A stretch of DNA of 26,160 bases from Silanimonas sp965368785 (GTDB taxonomy: Bacteria > Pseudomonadota > Gammaproteobacteria > Xanthomonadales > Xanthomonadaceae). Below the pieces are notes generated by a model. The model was not told the DNA's origin, did not search any database, and was given only the letters and a program-made list of their open reading frames with translations. Position numbers and translations under genes: made by a program. Location of the stretch: positions 1 through 26,160 of the forward strand of contig CBDUOG010000026.1 of assembly GCA_965368785.1 (NCBI GenBank). Reading direction: 5' to 3'. Positions 13,292 to 25,235 of the stretch are shown piece after piece (positions within the stretch are counted from its first letter, which is position 1; every line of letters starts with the position of its first letter).

Positions 13292-14392
13292 TTAGGCGCT
13301 ACGGCGACCCTGGAATCGCGGTGCGGGTACACCGAGATGGGGCAGACGAAGCTTACCGATGGTGTTGATTCGCTCTTCGCCCATCAAATCAGCAGCCTTG
13401 AAGGTCGGAATCTTGTCGCGCTGTGAAATTTCAAAAATACGTCCCAAATTGTAATAGATGGTACGCATCATGCGCATGGCGCGTTCACGGTTATAGCCGT
13501 CAATTTCGAGCGACACATTCATCAAGCCGCCGGCATTTACAGCGTAATCCGGTGCGTACAAGATGCCACGCTTTTCGACTTCCAATCCGATTTCATCATT
13601 GGCAAGCTGATTATTGGCCGCGCCGCAGATGATCTTGCACTTCAAACGCGGCAAGGTGTTTTCATTAACCGTGCCACCCAGCGCCGTCGGAGAATAGACG
13701 TCCGCATTAACGTCATAAATCTCATCGAGACCAACGGCTTCACAGCCGAATTCATCAACTGCGCGCTTCACAGATTCTTTATTGATGTCAGTGACAAATA
13801 CTTTGGCGCCGCGTTCGCTCAGCAGCTTCACGAATTCCATTCCGACATGGCCTACACCTTGTACAGCGTAGGAATACTTACCCACGTCTTCGTTGCCGAA
13901 TTTGTGATTTAGCGAAGCCATCAAGCCCTGCAAGGTGCCATAGGCGGTAAATGGCGATGGGTCGCCGGAGCCGCCGTGAACTTGATGCACACCTGTAACG
14001 TATTCGGTCTCGCGGAACACATATTCCATGTCATTGACGTCAATTCCGACGTCTTCGGCCGTGATGTAACGACCATTGAGCGAATTGACGAAGCGTCCAA
14101 ACGCTCGAAATAGTGCTTCCGATTTGTCGTTATTGGGATCGCCGATAATGACTGCCTTGCCGCCGCCCAGATTTAACCCGGCGACTGCTGCCTTGTAGGT
14201 CATGCCACGCGACAAACGCAGCACGTCATTGATTGCTTCTTGTTCAGTCGCATAGGGCCACATGCGTGTACCGCCGAGGGCCGGGCCGAGGACCGTGTTG
14301 TGGATGGCGATGATGGCTTTCAGGCCAGCATCTTTGTTATGGCAGAAGACAACTTCTTCGTGGCCGGTCTTGGCGATAGTTTCAAAAATCAT
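13292..14392 (-). CDS. ldh: Leucine dehydrogenase
   Basis: 366 aa, of the Glu/Leu/Phe/Val dehydrogenase family. It is NAD-dependent and converts leucine, isoleucine and valine to their 2-oxo acids plus ammonia. Seen: GPALGGTRMW (36-45), Lys67 in MTYKAAVAGLN (substrate carboxylate), catalytic Lys79 in LGGGKAVI, the YITAEDVG segment (109-116) and HGGSGDPSPFTAYG. The NAD-binding Rossmann motif is VQGVGHVG. Length and the GGTRMW start fit leucine rather than glutamate dehydrogenases (about 420-450 aa). GGAG lies 8 nt before the ATG. It is monocistronic: a strong terminator follows directly, and the upstream neighbour is the oxygenase gene 224 bp away. It feeds the branched-chain pathway encoded by the neighbouring liu genes. 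Confidence 0.95.
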   Translation of the reverse strand: MIFETIAKTGHEEVVFCHNKDAGLKAIIAIHNTVLGPALGGTRMWPYATEQEAINDVLRLSRGMTYKAAVAGLNLGGGKAVIIGDPNNDKSEALFRAFGRFVNSLNGRYITAEDVGIDVNDMEYVFRETEYVTGVHQVHGGSGDPSPFTAYGTLQGLMASLNHKFGNEDVGKYSYAVQGVGHVGMEFVKLLSERGAKVFVTDINKESVKRAVDEFGCEAVGLDEIYDVNADVYSPTALGGTVNENTLPRLKCKIICGAANNQLANDEIGLEVEKRGILYAPDYAVNAGGLMNVSLEIDGYNRERAMRMMRTIYYNLGRIFEISQRDKIPTFKAADLMGEERINTIGKLRLPHLGVPAPRFQGRRSA

Positions 14393-14616
14393 TAAACAGC
14401 TCCGATTCGCTGAGTGAACTGGTAGGCGTGGTGTTACTTAGGCCTGATTCATTGTGAAAAATCCGGATCCGGCTGCAGGGGTCCGTTCAGGGCCGGGAGC
14501 AGGTAGGAAGCCGGTTGTGGCTTTCGGCCGAGCTAAAAATGAGCAAGGCAGTCCGCTATTTTAAATGAAATGGCGGCAAAGCGCGCTAGTCAGATTTGGC
14601 ACAGTTTGTATTTCCG

Positions 14617-15867
14617 TCACATATTGCGAATAGTGGCTTGTCGAATCCAAAGCGTCATAATCCATTTTTCGCCCGCCCGTACGGGCTCTCCGGTATGAAT
14701 GGAGCTGCTTTTGGGCTTGCCGTCCGCACTCAGATTCTCAAAAATCAGGACCGAACCGGCTTCGGGTTCAATTTCCAGGTTGAGGTCAGGGAATCGAGTG
14801 CTTCCACCGCTTTGTACCGGATTTAAATAGGCAATCGCAGTTTTTTGTCGATCTCCCGGTCCACCGGCCGAGACGCTGATATATTCGCTGGGTGGTAAAT
14901 AGTCTCGATGCGGAAAATACTCCTGCCCAGGTTGGTAGCGCAGCACGACCGCAGATTCTGCATAACTTAGAGGCAATTCAGCTAGGTCGCACATTCGCGA
15001 TTGCAGGACCAGCAGAGCGGGGTCCTCCATTGGCGGAAACAGCACTGCGTCATTACTCGTACGTTCCCGGCTGCGTTTCATGCTGCCTTCTTCTGCATAG
15101 GTCTTCGATGGGTGTAAATAGGGCAGCCCGGTCAAGCGGATAAACTCGCACTCCTCATCGCTGAACACTTTATCGAACACGTGGACCGCCGGGTCCGGGC
15201 ACAAAATGCGCTTGATCGGCGCATCGGCGAAGAGCGAAAGCAGGGGTATTGGAAGGTCGGGAATAGTGTCTAGTTTTCGTGGCTGCCAGAATTGCGTCAG
15301 TGGCCGTCGATCGGCGGAGCTGAGCTTATGCCGGCCTTGATTAGCCAGCAAGGTAAACATCGAGCGAGCCAGCTCCGGATTGGCTTGGCAACCCACGCCT
15401 TGCTGGATGCGGCGGGCCAACAGGCCCATGGCTACGGCATCGCCTTGTGCTGCAGCCATTTCAAAACATTGGGTCGAGGCTTGATCGTCTTGACCGCTTA
15501 ACAGCAGCCCCATTGAGCGAAGTGCTGGCCGGTGACCTTTTTGCGCAGAGCGGTGCAAATGCACTGCTGACTTCACCTCATCCAATGGTGCAAGCACGCC
15601 GCTCAGACATAATTGTGATTTGAGCAGGTGTGCCGCAGGCTGATCGGCATCGAGCGCGCGGTTTAGCCACTTGAGAGCTTCTTCCGTCCGCCTTTGGTCT
15701 TCGAAGTCAAAAATAAAGTGCCGTGCCAGATCATTCATCGCATCCGCCAGACCCATCTCAGCGGCCTGTGTCACCCAACGGAGACCCTGTTCGAGGTCGC
15801 GCGCAGCAACAGCGGCTCGACCTCGCTGCCAAAGCTCAATACTTTTTTCGTGTGCGCCTAAACCCAT
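14617..15867 (-). CDS. 2OG-Fe(II) oxygenase (prolyl 4-hydroxylase-like) with Sel1/TPR-like N-terminus
   Basis: 416 aa from the ATG at 15867. The N-terminal half (to about 180) is a helical-repeat region of the Sel1/TPR type (A..G...A...LA...; AAEMGLADAMNDLAR and AAAQGDAVAMGLLAR). The C-terminal half is a prolyl 4-hydroxylase alpha-like double-stranded beta-helix. Its metal triad is His320, Asp322 (FPHRDY) and His391 (SSIHTGEP), and Lys401 should bind 2-oxoglutarate. The protein is probably cytoplasmic; no signal peptide is seen. It should hydroxylate a protein or small-molecule substrate that is unknown. An in-frame GTG at 15891 would add 8 residues. The gene is divergent from icmF, with start codons about 95 bp apart. 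Confidence 0.87.
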   Translation of the reverse strand: MGLGAHEKSIELWQRGRAAVAARDLEQGLRWVTQAAEMGLADAMNDLARHFIFDFEDQRRTEEALKWLNRALDADQPAAHLLKSQLCLSGVLAPLDEVKSAVHLHRSAQKGHRPALRSMGLLLSGQDDQASTQCFEMAAAQGDAVAMGLLARRIQQGVGCQANPELARSMFTLLANQGRHKLSSADRRPLTQFWQPRKLDTIPDLPIPLLSLFADAPIKRILCPDPAVHVFDKVFSDEECEFIRLTGLPYLHPSKTYAEEGSMKRSRERTSNDAVLFPPMEDPALLVLQSRMCDLAELPLSYAESAVVLRYQPGQEYFPHRDYLPPSEYISVSAGGPGDRQKTAIAYLNPVQSGGSTRFPDLNLEIEPEAGSVLIFENLSADGKPKSSSIHTGEPVRAGEKWIMTLWIRQATIRNM

Positions 15868-15930
15868 AGGCTCTAAGCATATCAGCGCCACTAAACGATT
15901 GGCACGCTCTGGACTGACGCGGGGAAAGGT

Positions 15931-15936
15931 TACAAT
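15931..15936 (+). promoter_or_regulatory. Candidate -10 of icmF
   Basis: TACAAT lies 27 bp before the icmF ATG; the -35 (CTGGAC, 16 bp away) is weak. The divergent spacer is only about 95 bp, too short for a cobalamin riboswitch. Confidence 0.4.
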
Positions 15937-15962
15937 GGGGTACGTATTTTAAAAGGTTCGAA

Positions 15963-18900
15963 ATGAGCACACCCGCTAGCCAAGTCCCCGATCTGCAGAC
16001 GGCCAAGTCGCCGCTGCGTTTTGTTACTGCTGCCAGTTTGTTCGATGGTCATGACGCGGCAATCAATGTGATGCGACGCCTTATTCAAGGTCAGGGTGTG
16101 GAAGTGATCCATCTGGGCCATAACCGAAGTGTTGAGGATGTGGTCCGCGCAGCCTTGCAAGAAGATGCCGATGGTATTGCCTTAAGTTCCTATCAGGGCG
16201 GGCACACTGAGTACTTCAAATACATGGTCGACATGCTTAAAGAGCGTGGCGCCGGGCATATTAAGGTTTTCGGTGGTGGTGGTGGGACCATCACGCCGGA
16301 GGAAATTACCGAGCTACAAGCCTACGGAGTCGAGCGGATATACCATCCGAATGACGGCATGCATCTGGGGCTGGTGGGCATGATCGAAGATCTGGTGCAG
16401 CGTGCTGCCAAGGCAAAAATCGAAAGTGAAGTGCCTAAAACGATCAATAGCGAACAAGAAATATCCGTTGGTCGCATGCTTTCAGCCATTGAAGACGGAC
16501 TGCTGGATGAGTCGGATTTAGCCAAGTTGCGCGAGCAGTGGCAGCTAGCCGGCGGCAAAACGCCGGTAATTGGGCTGACCGGTACCGGCGGCGCAGGCAA
16601 ATCCTCGGTCACCGACGAGCTGTTGAATCGATTCTTGCAGCAATTTCCAGAGATGCGGATTGCGGTGATTTCGGTTGATCCGACCCGTCGTCGGACCGGC
16701 GGGGCATTGCTGGGTGACCGAATCCGGATGAACTCGCTCCGATCACCTCGCGTATTTATGCGCTCGATGGCAACGCGTCGCCAACATGTCGCGACCAACG
16801 CGGTGCTCACCGACTGCATTGCATTCTTGCGCTCGTTGGATAATGACCTCGTCATCGTCGAAACCGCAGGCATCGGTCAAAGTGACTCGGAAATTGTCGA
16901 CATGGTCGATTTCCCGATTTATGTGATGACCTCGGATTACGGCGCAGCAAGTCAGTTAGAGAAGATCGACATGATCGATTTTGCCGAACTGATAGTGCTC
17001 AATAAGTACGATAAGCGTGGCGCTGAAGATGCACTACGTGACGTACGCAAGCAGTGGAAGCGCAATCGCGTGGCCTTCAAGATGGCCGACGAAGATATCC
17101 CGGTTTATCCAACCATTGCATCTCAGTTCAACGATCCGGGTGTGACCTGGATGTTTGTGAACTTATGCCGATTGCTGCGTGAAAAACTCGAACTGCCAGA
17201 AACCGCGTGGACCCCGCAAATCAATCCAAGCCTGAAAGAGCCGCGCGCAACGGTATTAATTCCCGGCGCAAGAGTGCGCTATTTGGCAGAAATTGCCGAG
17301 CAGGGTCGATCGATTAATCAGAGTCTGAAGACGCAAGCTGAGGCGGCGGATCGAGCTCAAGCGATGTGGATGGCGCTCAAGGAGCTTGAGGACGATAAAT
17401 TGCCGAAGCGATTGGCGGTGTATGAGCCTGCCGATCTGCAGGGATTGTCTGATCGATCGCTACAGGTTTTGCGTCAACGCTATAACGACGCAATGGCCGC
17501 GCTCAGTGCAGACTCAGTTCGCTTGCTGCGCGAGTGGCCGGATCGCTTGAAAGCGATCACCGAAGAGGTCAATGAGTATCAGGTGCGCGATAAGTTAATT
17601 CGCGTCGAAAATTATCGTGACTCGCTGAGCCACCAGAAGATTCCGAAAATTGCAGCGCCCACTTATCAAAGCTGGGGTGAGCTGCTCACCTTCTTGCAAA
17701 AGGAGAACCTGCCGGGTTCATACCCGTACACCGCAGGTGTCTATCCGTACCGTCGTAGTGGTGAGGATCCGATTCGTATGTTTGCCGGCGAGGGTACTCC
17801 CGAACGTACCAATCGTCGTTTCCACTATTTGAGCCAGGGCCAGGAAGCAGCGCGGCTTTCCACTGCGTTCGACTCGGTGACCTTGTATGGCGAAGACCCG
17901 GCAAAGCGCCCGGATATTTACGGCAAGATCGGCAACTCCGGGGTGTCGATTGCGACCCTCGATGACATGAAAAAACTTTATTCAGGTTTTGATCTGTGTT
18001 CGCCAACGACGTCGGTTTCGATGACGATCAATGGGCCCGCGCCGATCATTCTCGCGATGTTTATGAATACCGCGATCGACCAGCAGGTTGAAAAATACCT
18101 GAAGGCAGATGCCAAGCGTTGGGCCGGGGCACAAAGGAAAATTGAAGCGCTGTTTGCGGGCAAGCAGCGTCCCCAGTACGCCGGCGATTTACCCGCCGGC
18201 AGTGATGGCGTGGGTTTAGCGCTGTTGGGTGTGAGCGGCGATCAGCTGGTGGATGCTGAAACCTATGAGCGGATTCGTGCCGAGACGATGGCTTCGGTTC
18301 GCGGTACGGTTCAGGCCGATATATTGAAAGAGGACCAGGCTCAGAACACGTGCATATTCAGCACCGAATTCGCGCTTCGAATGATGGGCGATATTCAGCA
18401 ATGCTTTGTTGAAAATAAAGTGCGCAATTTTTACTCGGTCTCCATCTCCGGTTACCACATAGCCGAAGCCGGTGCGAACCCGATTTCACAGTTGGCTTTC
18501 ACGCTGAGTAATGGATTTACGATCGTCGAGTACTACCTTGCTCGCGGCATGAAAATTGATGACTTTGCTCCAAACTTGAGCTTTTTCTTTTCAAACGGAA
18601 TGGACCCGGAGTACACAGTGATCGGTCGCGTAGCCCGACGCATCTGGGCGCGAGCCATGCGCGAGCGTTACGGCGCCTCCTCGCGCAGCCAAATGCTCAA
18701 GTACCATATCCAGACGTCCGGACGTTCCTTGCATGCGCAGGAGATTCAGTTCAATGACATTCGCACGACTTTGCAGGCGCTCTACGCCTTGTTCGATAAC
18801 TGCAATAGTCTGCACACCAATGCCTACGACGAAGCAATTACGACGCCGACCGAAGAGTCGGTGCGGCGTGCAGTAGCGATTCAAATGATTATCAATAAAG

Positions 18901-19403
18901 AGCTGGGTCTGAACTTCTGCGAAAACCCCTGGCAGGGAAGTTTTGTCGTCGACTATTTGACCGATATGGTCGAAGAAGCGGTCTACAAGGAGTTTGAATC
19001 AATCTCCGAGCGCGGCGGGGTACTCGGGGCGATGGACACCATGTATCAGCGCAGCAAGATTCAGGAAGAGTCCCTTTATTACGAACAGAAGAAACACGAC
19101 GGCAGTTTGCCTCTGGTCGGCGTCAATACATTTCTGGCTCGAGAACACGGCGGCGAAGTGATTACTGACATTGAGTTGATCCGCTCAACCGAAGGCGAAA
19201 AGTCGCAGCAAATTCAAAATGTAGGCAGCTATCAGGCCAATCGCAATGCGAGTACGCAGTCGGGTTTGAAGTCGCTGCAGAGTGCTGCGCGAGAGCGGGA
19301 GAACATTTTTGTTCAACTGCTTGAGGCCGTTAAAACGCATAGCCTGGGTCAAATTAGTCATGCTCTGTATGAAGTGGGTGGCGAATATCGGCGCAACATG
19401 TAA
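15963..19403 (+). CDS. icmF: Fused isobutyryl-CoA mutase with G-protein chaperone (IcmF)
   Basis: 1146 aa, adenosylcobalamin-dependent. It interconverts isobutyryl-CoA and n-butyryl-CoA; family members also isomerise isovaleryl-CoA and pivalyl-CoA. Domain order is the diagnostic feature. The B12-binding domain (1-145) has DGHDAA with cobalamin ligand His30. A MeaB-like GTPase domain (about 200-415) has the P-loop GTGGAGKSS (207-215), ETAGIGQSD (300-308) and NKYD (347-350). The mutase TIM barrel (about 565-1146) includes VSISGYHIAEAGA with His832. Gln794 (DQAQNTCIF) occupies the position of the Arg that distinguishes methylmalonyl-CoA mutase, so a branched monoacyl substrate is expected. AAGG lies upstream of the ATG. 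It sits opposite the leucine and isoleucine genes, consistent with branched-chain acyl-CoA metabolism. A DUF2799 lipoprotein gene follows after 40 bp. Confidence 0.96.
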   Translation: MSTPASQVPDLQTAKSPLRFVTAASLFDGHDAAINVMRRLIQGQGVEVIHLGHNRSVEDVVRAALQEDADGIALSSYQGGHTEYFKYMVDMLKERGAGHIKVFGGGGGTITPEEITELQAYGVERIYHPNDGMHLGLVGMIEDLVQRAAKAKIESEVPKTINSEQEISVGRMLSAIEDGLLDESDLAKLREQWQLAGGKTPVIGLTGTGGAGKSSVTDELLNRFLQQFPEMRIAVISVDPTRRRTGGALLGDRIRMNSLRSPRVFMRSMATRRQHVATNAVLTDCIAFLRSLDNDLVIVETAGIGQSDSEIVDMVDFPIYVMTSDYGAASQLEKIDMIDFAELIVLNKYDKRGAEDALRDVRKQWKRNRVAFKMADEDIPVYPTIASQFNDPGVTWMFVNLCRLLREKLELPETAWTPQINPSLKEPRATVLIPGARVRYLAEIAEQGRSINQSLKTQAEAADRAQAMWMALKELEDDKLPKRLAVYEPADLQGLSDRSLQVLRQRYNDAMAALSADSVRLLREWPDRLKAITEEVNEYQVRDKLIRVENYRDSLSHQKIPKIAAPTYQSWGELLTFLQKENLPGSYPYTAGVYPYRRSGEDPIRMFAGEGTPERTNRRFHYLSQGQEAARLSTAFDSVTLYGEDPAKRPDIYGKIGNSGVSIATLDDMKKLYSGFDLCSPTTSVSMTINGPAPIILAMFMNTAIDQQVEKYLKADAKRWAGAQRKIEALFAGKQRPQYAGDLPAGSDGVGLALLGVSGDQLVDAETYERIRAETMASVRGTVQADILKEDQAQNTCIFSTEFALRMMGDIQQCFVENKVRNFYSVSISGYHIAEAGANPISQLAFTLSNGFTIVEYYLARGMKIDDFAPNLSFFFSNGMDPEYTVIGRVARRIWARAMRERYGASSRSQMLKYHIQTSGRSLHAQEIQFNDIRTTLQALYALFDNCNSLHTNAYDEAITTPTEESVRRAVAIQMIINKELGLNFCENPWQGSFVVDYLTDMVEEAVYKEFESISERGGVLGAMDTMYQRSKIQEESLYYEQKKHDGSLPLVGVNTFLAREHGGEVITDIELIRSTEGEKSQQIQNVGSYQANRNASTQSGLKSLQSAARERENIFVQLLEAVKTHSLGQISHALYEVGGEYRRNM

Positions 19404-19443
19404 TTTCTATGGATCGGTACGCAACTTTTATTGGAGTGATGTG

Positions 19444-20052
19444 GTGCGCAAATTTCTGATTTTGATTGCCCTGGGCTGGTCCCTTAGCGCCTGTTCGACG
19501 ATGAACAAGAATGAGTGCAACACCGCCGATTGGCGGGCGATCGGCTATGAGGACGGGGTCGAAGGCAGAAGCGGTTCGTACTTGAGCAAGCACCGGAAGG
19601 CCTGTGCCAAGCATGAAGTGACACCGCAGGCCGAAACCTACTATCAGGGCCATGCACGTGGTGTTCGGATTTATTGCAGGCCGCAAAATGCATTTTTAGT
19701 GGGTCGTCGGGGTTCTACTTACCAGGGCGTCTGCCCCGAAGAAATGGCTGCAGACTTTGAGTTCGAATATTCACGCGGTTACGCGATTTATACGATGGAG
19801 CGCCGTTTCAGCCAGCTCGGCGAAAACATTAGGGGTGAACAGCTGGCGATTGATCACGCGCGCACGCGTATCAATGAGATCGAGTATCTGCTGGTGCAGG
19901 GCGTCGAAGGTAAGTCACAAAGAACCACTCTGGTGCTGGAGATGCGTGATCTGAAGAAACAAATAGATGAGCGCATCTTTGCCATTGATCAGATGGGTCT
20001 GGAGATGCACGCGCTGGAAATGCAAATCGAAGAAGCGCTCAACGGAAATTAA
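19444..20052 (+). CDS. DUF2799 lipoprotein
   Basis: 202 aa. The signal peptide (1-16) ends in lipobox LSAC, giving lipidated Cys17. The DUF2799 core runs from about residue 28 to 115 (DWRAIGYEDGVEG, YYQGHARGVRIYC, YSRGYAIY), with Cys 25, 54, 78 and 97 possibly disulfide-bonded. The C-terminal 85 residues (118-202) are charged and heptad-like, most likely a coiled coil. Function of DUF2799 is unknown; it should be at the inner or outer membrane facing the periplasm. I chose the GTG at 19444, with GGAG 7 nt upstream; GTG at 19441 is the alternative. Frames reaching further upstream overlap icmF and lack the signal peptide at the N-terminus. It follows icmF by 40 bp and may be on the same transcript. 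It converges on the membrane-protein gene with an 18-bp gap. Confidence 0.87.
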   Translation: MRKFLILIALGWSLSACSTMNKNECNTADWRAIGYEDGVEGRSGSYLSKHRKACAKHEVTPQAETYYQGHARGVRIYCRPQNAFLVGRRGSTYQGVCPEEMAADFEFEYSRGYAIYTMERRFSQLGENIRGEQLAIDHARTRINEIEYLLVQGVEGKSQRTTLVLEMRDLKKQIDERIFAIDQMGLEMHALEMQIEEALNGN

Positions 20053-20070
20053 TCAACGCGAGGATGATGC

Positions 20071-20349
20071 CTAGGCTTCATCTTCCGGTTTTTTCTGCGT
20101 ATCCGCCGACTTCCGCACTTTGTAGTACCAATACAGCAAGGCGCCGCTGACCAAGACGAGTGTGACCATCGCCGCGCCGATGAACCACTGCAATTGGTCC
20201 AGCAGGTCCATCATTTTGTCGGGTGATTCAACGCCTTGCGTATCGATTTGATAATTCAACCAACGATGAAAGGCGTAAAGGGAGAATCCGCCCATCGCAA
20301 TGATGGCGATCAATGCGCGTTTCCAGGTTGTTTTGCTCAAGTCCTTCAT
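20071..20349 (-). CDS. Small two-helix membrane protein of unknown function
   Basis: 92 aa. Two predicted transmembrane helices: residues 12-28 (ALIAIIAMGGFSLYAF) and 55-76 (WFIGAAMVTLVLVSGALLYW). They are separated by an acidic periplasmic-type loop (31-53). Positive residues before helix 1 (KR) and after helix 2 (KVRK) place both ends in the cytoplasm. The tail is charged (SADTQKKPEDEA). I do not recognise a family. It starts 29 bp after the metH stop codon in the same direction, so it probably belongs to the regulator-metH transcript. Whether it is linked to methionine metabolism or is a read-through passenger is unclear. Confidence 0.75.
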   Translation of the reverse strand: MKDLSKTTWKRALIAIIAMGGFSLYAFHRWLNYQIDTQGVESPDKMMDLLDQLQWFIGAAMVTLVLVSGALLYWYYKVRKSADTQKKPEDEA

Positions 20350-20378
20350 CGTCGAATCGTTCTTTCTATCAAGTCGAA

Positions 20379-24145
<3,767 letters not shown>

Positions 24146-24149
<4 letters not shown>

Positions 24150-25072
24150 GGTTTGCTGGCAATGAGGCTGATTACTTCAAAATTCGGAGGGCGTTTTTCA
24201 CGGGTGACCACTTCACAGTGTTCGAGGATCAGGCCTGATTTTTCGACAAAGCGGTGCAACTCCTTCTGACTGAAGCCCAAATTGATGTGGTCATAAGGAG
24301 CTACCGCTGATCGGTGCTCGTGCTTGGCTAAACAGCTGATTAAAAGCTTGCCCTTTGGTTTTAGTACGCGAGCCGCCTCGGCAACCGACTGCGCGGGTTT
24401 GTTTGCATAAACTAATGCGTGCATCAGGATGACAAAGTCAAAGCTCTGGTCGGCAAACGTAAGGGCGTGCATATCGCCTTCAAGAACTTCAACATGTGTG
24501 TATTTTGAAAGTCGTTCGCGCGCAGCGGCGACGACTTTTGCGCTTGAATCGATGCAGACATATCGCTGGGCATGCGGTGCCATTAACTCGGCGAGCACCC
24601 CATCTCCGGAAGCGATGTCGAGGACGTGATTGGGCGACAAAAGGGGAAGGGCTGAGCGAGCCAGGGCCTCCCAGGTGCGGCCAGGCGAGTAATGCCGCTC
24701 CATATCACCGGCCACCGAGTCTGCCCAGTTCTCATCAGCTGCGCGGCGCGCCATAACAATGGGAAGGCGTTCGGCATCTTGTCTCAGCAGCGGGTCATCG
24801 GTTCCTTCACTTAATGTTTGCCATAATGCGGCTTCGGCCCGATCCATTGCGTCGTTGAAGCGGTAATAGGCCGAAACGCCGGCGCGACGATCTTTGACGA
24901 GATCGGAATCCTTGAGTTTAGCCAGATGTGTGGAAACCCGTGGCTGCGCCAGGCGGGTAATGGCAGACAACTCGGCCACGGTAAGCTCTTCGCGTTCGAG
25001 CAGCGCCAGAAGTCTTACCCGGGTAGGGTCGGCAAGAACCTTAAAACAGTCCGACCAAGCCTCAAGGTCCAC
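24146..25072 (-). CDS. ArsR-family HTH regulator fused to SAM-dependent methyltransferase domain (SahR-like)
   Basis: 308 aa from a GTG start. The N-terminal winged helix (1-90) has FKVLADPTRVRLLALL and the recognition region TVAELSAITRLAQPRVSTHLAKL (31-53). The metal-binding ELCVCDL of metal-sensing ArsR proteins is replaced by ELTVAELS, so it is not a metal sensor. The C-terminal class I methyltransferase domain (about 110-308) has motif I VLDIASGDGVLAE (150-162), Asp175 at the end of beta2, and motif IV-like DFVILMHALVY. GTG at 25072 is preferred: AAAGGA lies 6 nt upstream and the protein then starts where ArsR domains usually do. ATG at 25093 has no ribosome binding site and lies inside the operator. 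It overlaps metH by 4 bp. By analogy with SahR, it probably senses SAH or SAM and represses its own operon. Confidence 0.88.
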
Positions 25073-25080
25073 GATATATC

Positions 25081-25106
25081 CTTTTATCCGCATTTAAAGA
25101 TAAAAG
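25081..25106. promoter_or_regulatory. Candidate operator of the regulator-metH operon
   Basis: CTTTTATC-N10-GATAAAAG is a perfect 8-bp inverted repeat. It overlaps the last two bases of the predicted -10 and the transcription start and ends just before the GTG start, a repressor-type placement. ArsR dimers bind inverted repeats of this size. Confidence 0.65.
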
Positions 25107-25133
25107 AGTACGGGCAAGGTTTGGTGCGGTCAA
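25105..25133 (-). promoter_or_regulatory. Sigma70-type promoter of the regulator-metH operon
   Basis: On the minus strand, TTGACC (25133-25128), a 17-bp spacer, then TACTCT (25110-25105). Expected start is near 25098. The leader would be only about 25 nt and would include the inverted repeat and the Shine-Dalgarno. Confidence 0.7.
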
Positions 25134-25235
25134 GGCTGATTTTGCTTTATCCATCCGATTGCGTATGTTCGTGGGTTAAAATGAGCGCTGGCTTTGCCAT
25201 CACATGATCAGAAATTTTTAATTTTGGGGAGATTT

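Noticed and set aside
15868..15962. Cobalamin riboswitch upstream of icmF
   Set aside because: The divergent spacer is about 95 bp, too short for the aptamer, and no B12-box-like sequence was seen. metH overlaps its upstream gene, so none is possible directly before it.
16322..16873. 183-codon open frame antisense to icmF, and a similar 227-codon frame (4847-5530) opposite the GNAT/liuE genes
   Set aside because: They lie wholly opposite strongly conserved genes and have no recognisable domains or ribosome binding sites; they result from codon bias.
25073..25093. ATG at 25093 as start of the ArsR-methyltransferase gene
   Set aside because: No Shine-Dalgarno, lies inside the inverted repeat, and adds a non-family heptapeptide; GTG at 25072 has AAAGGA at the right distance.
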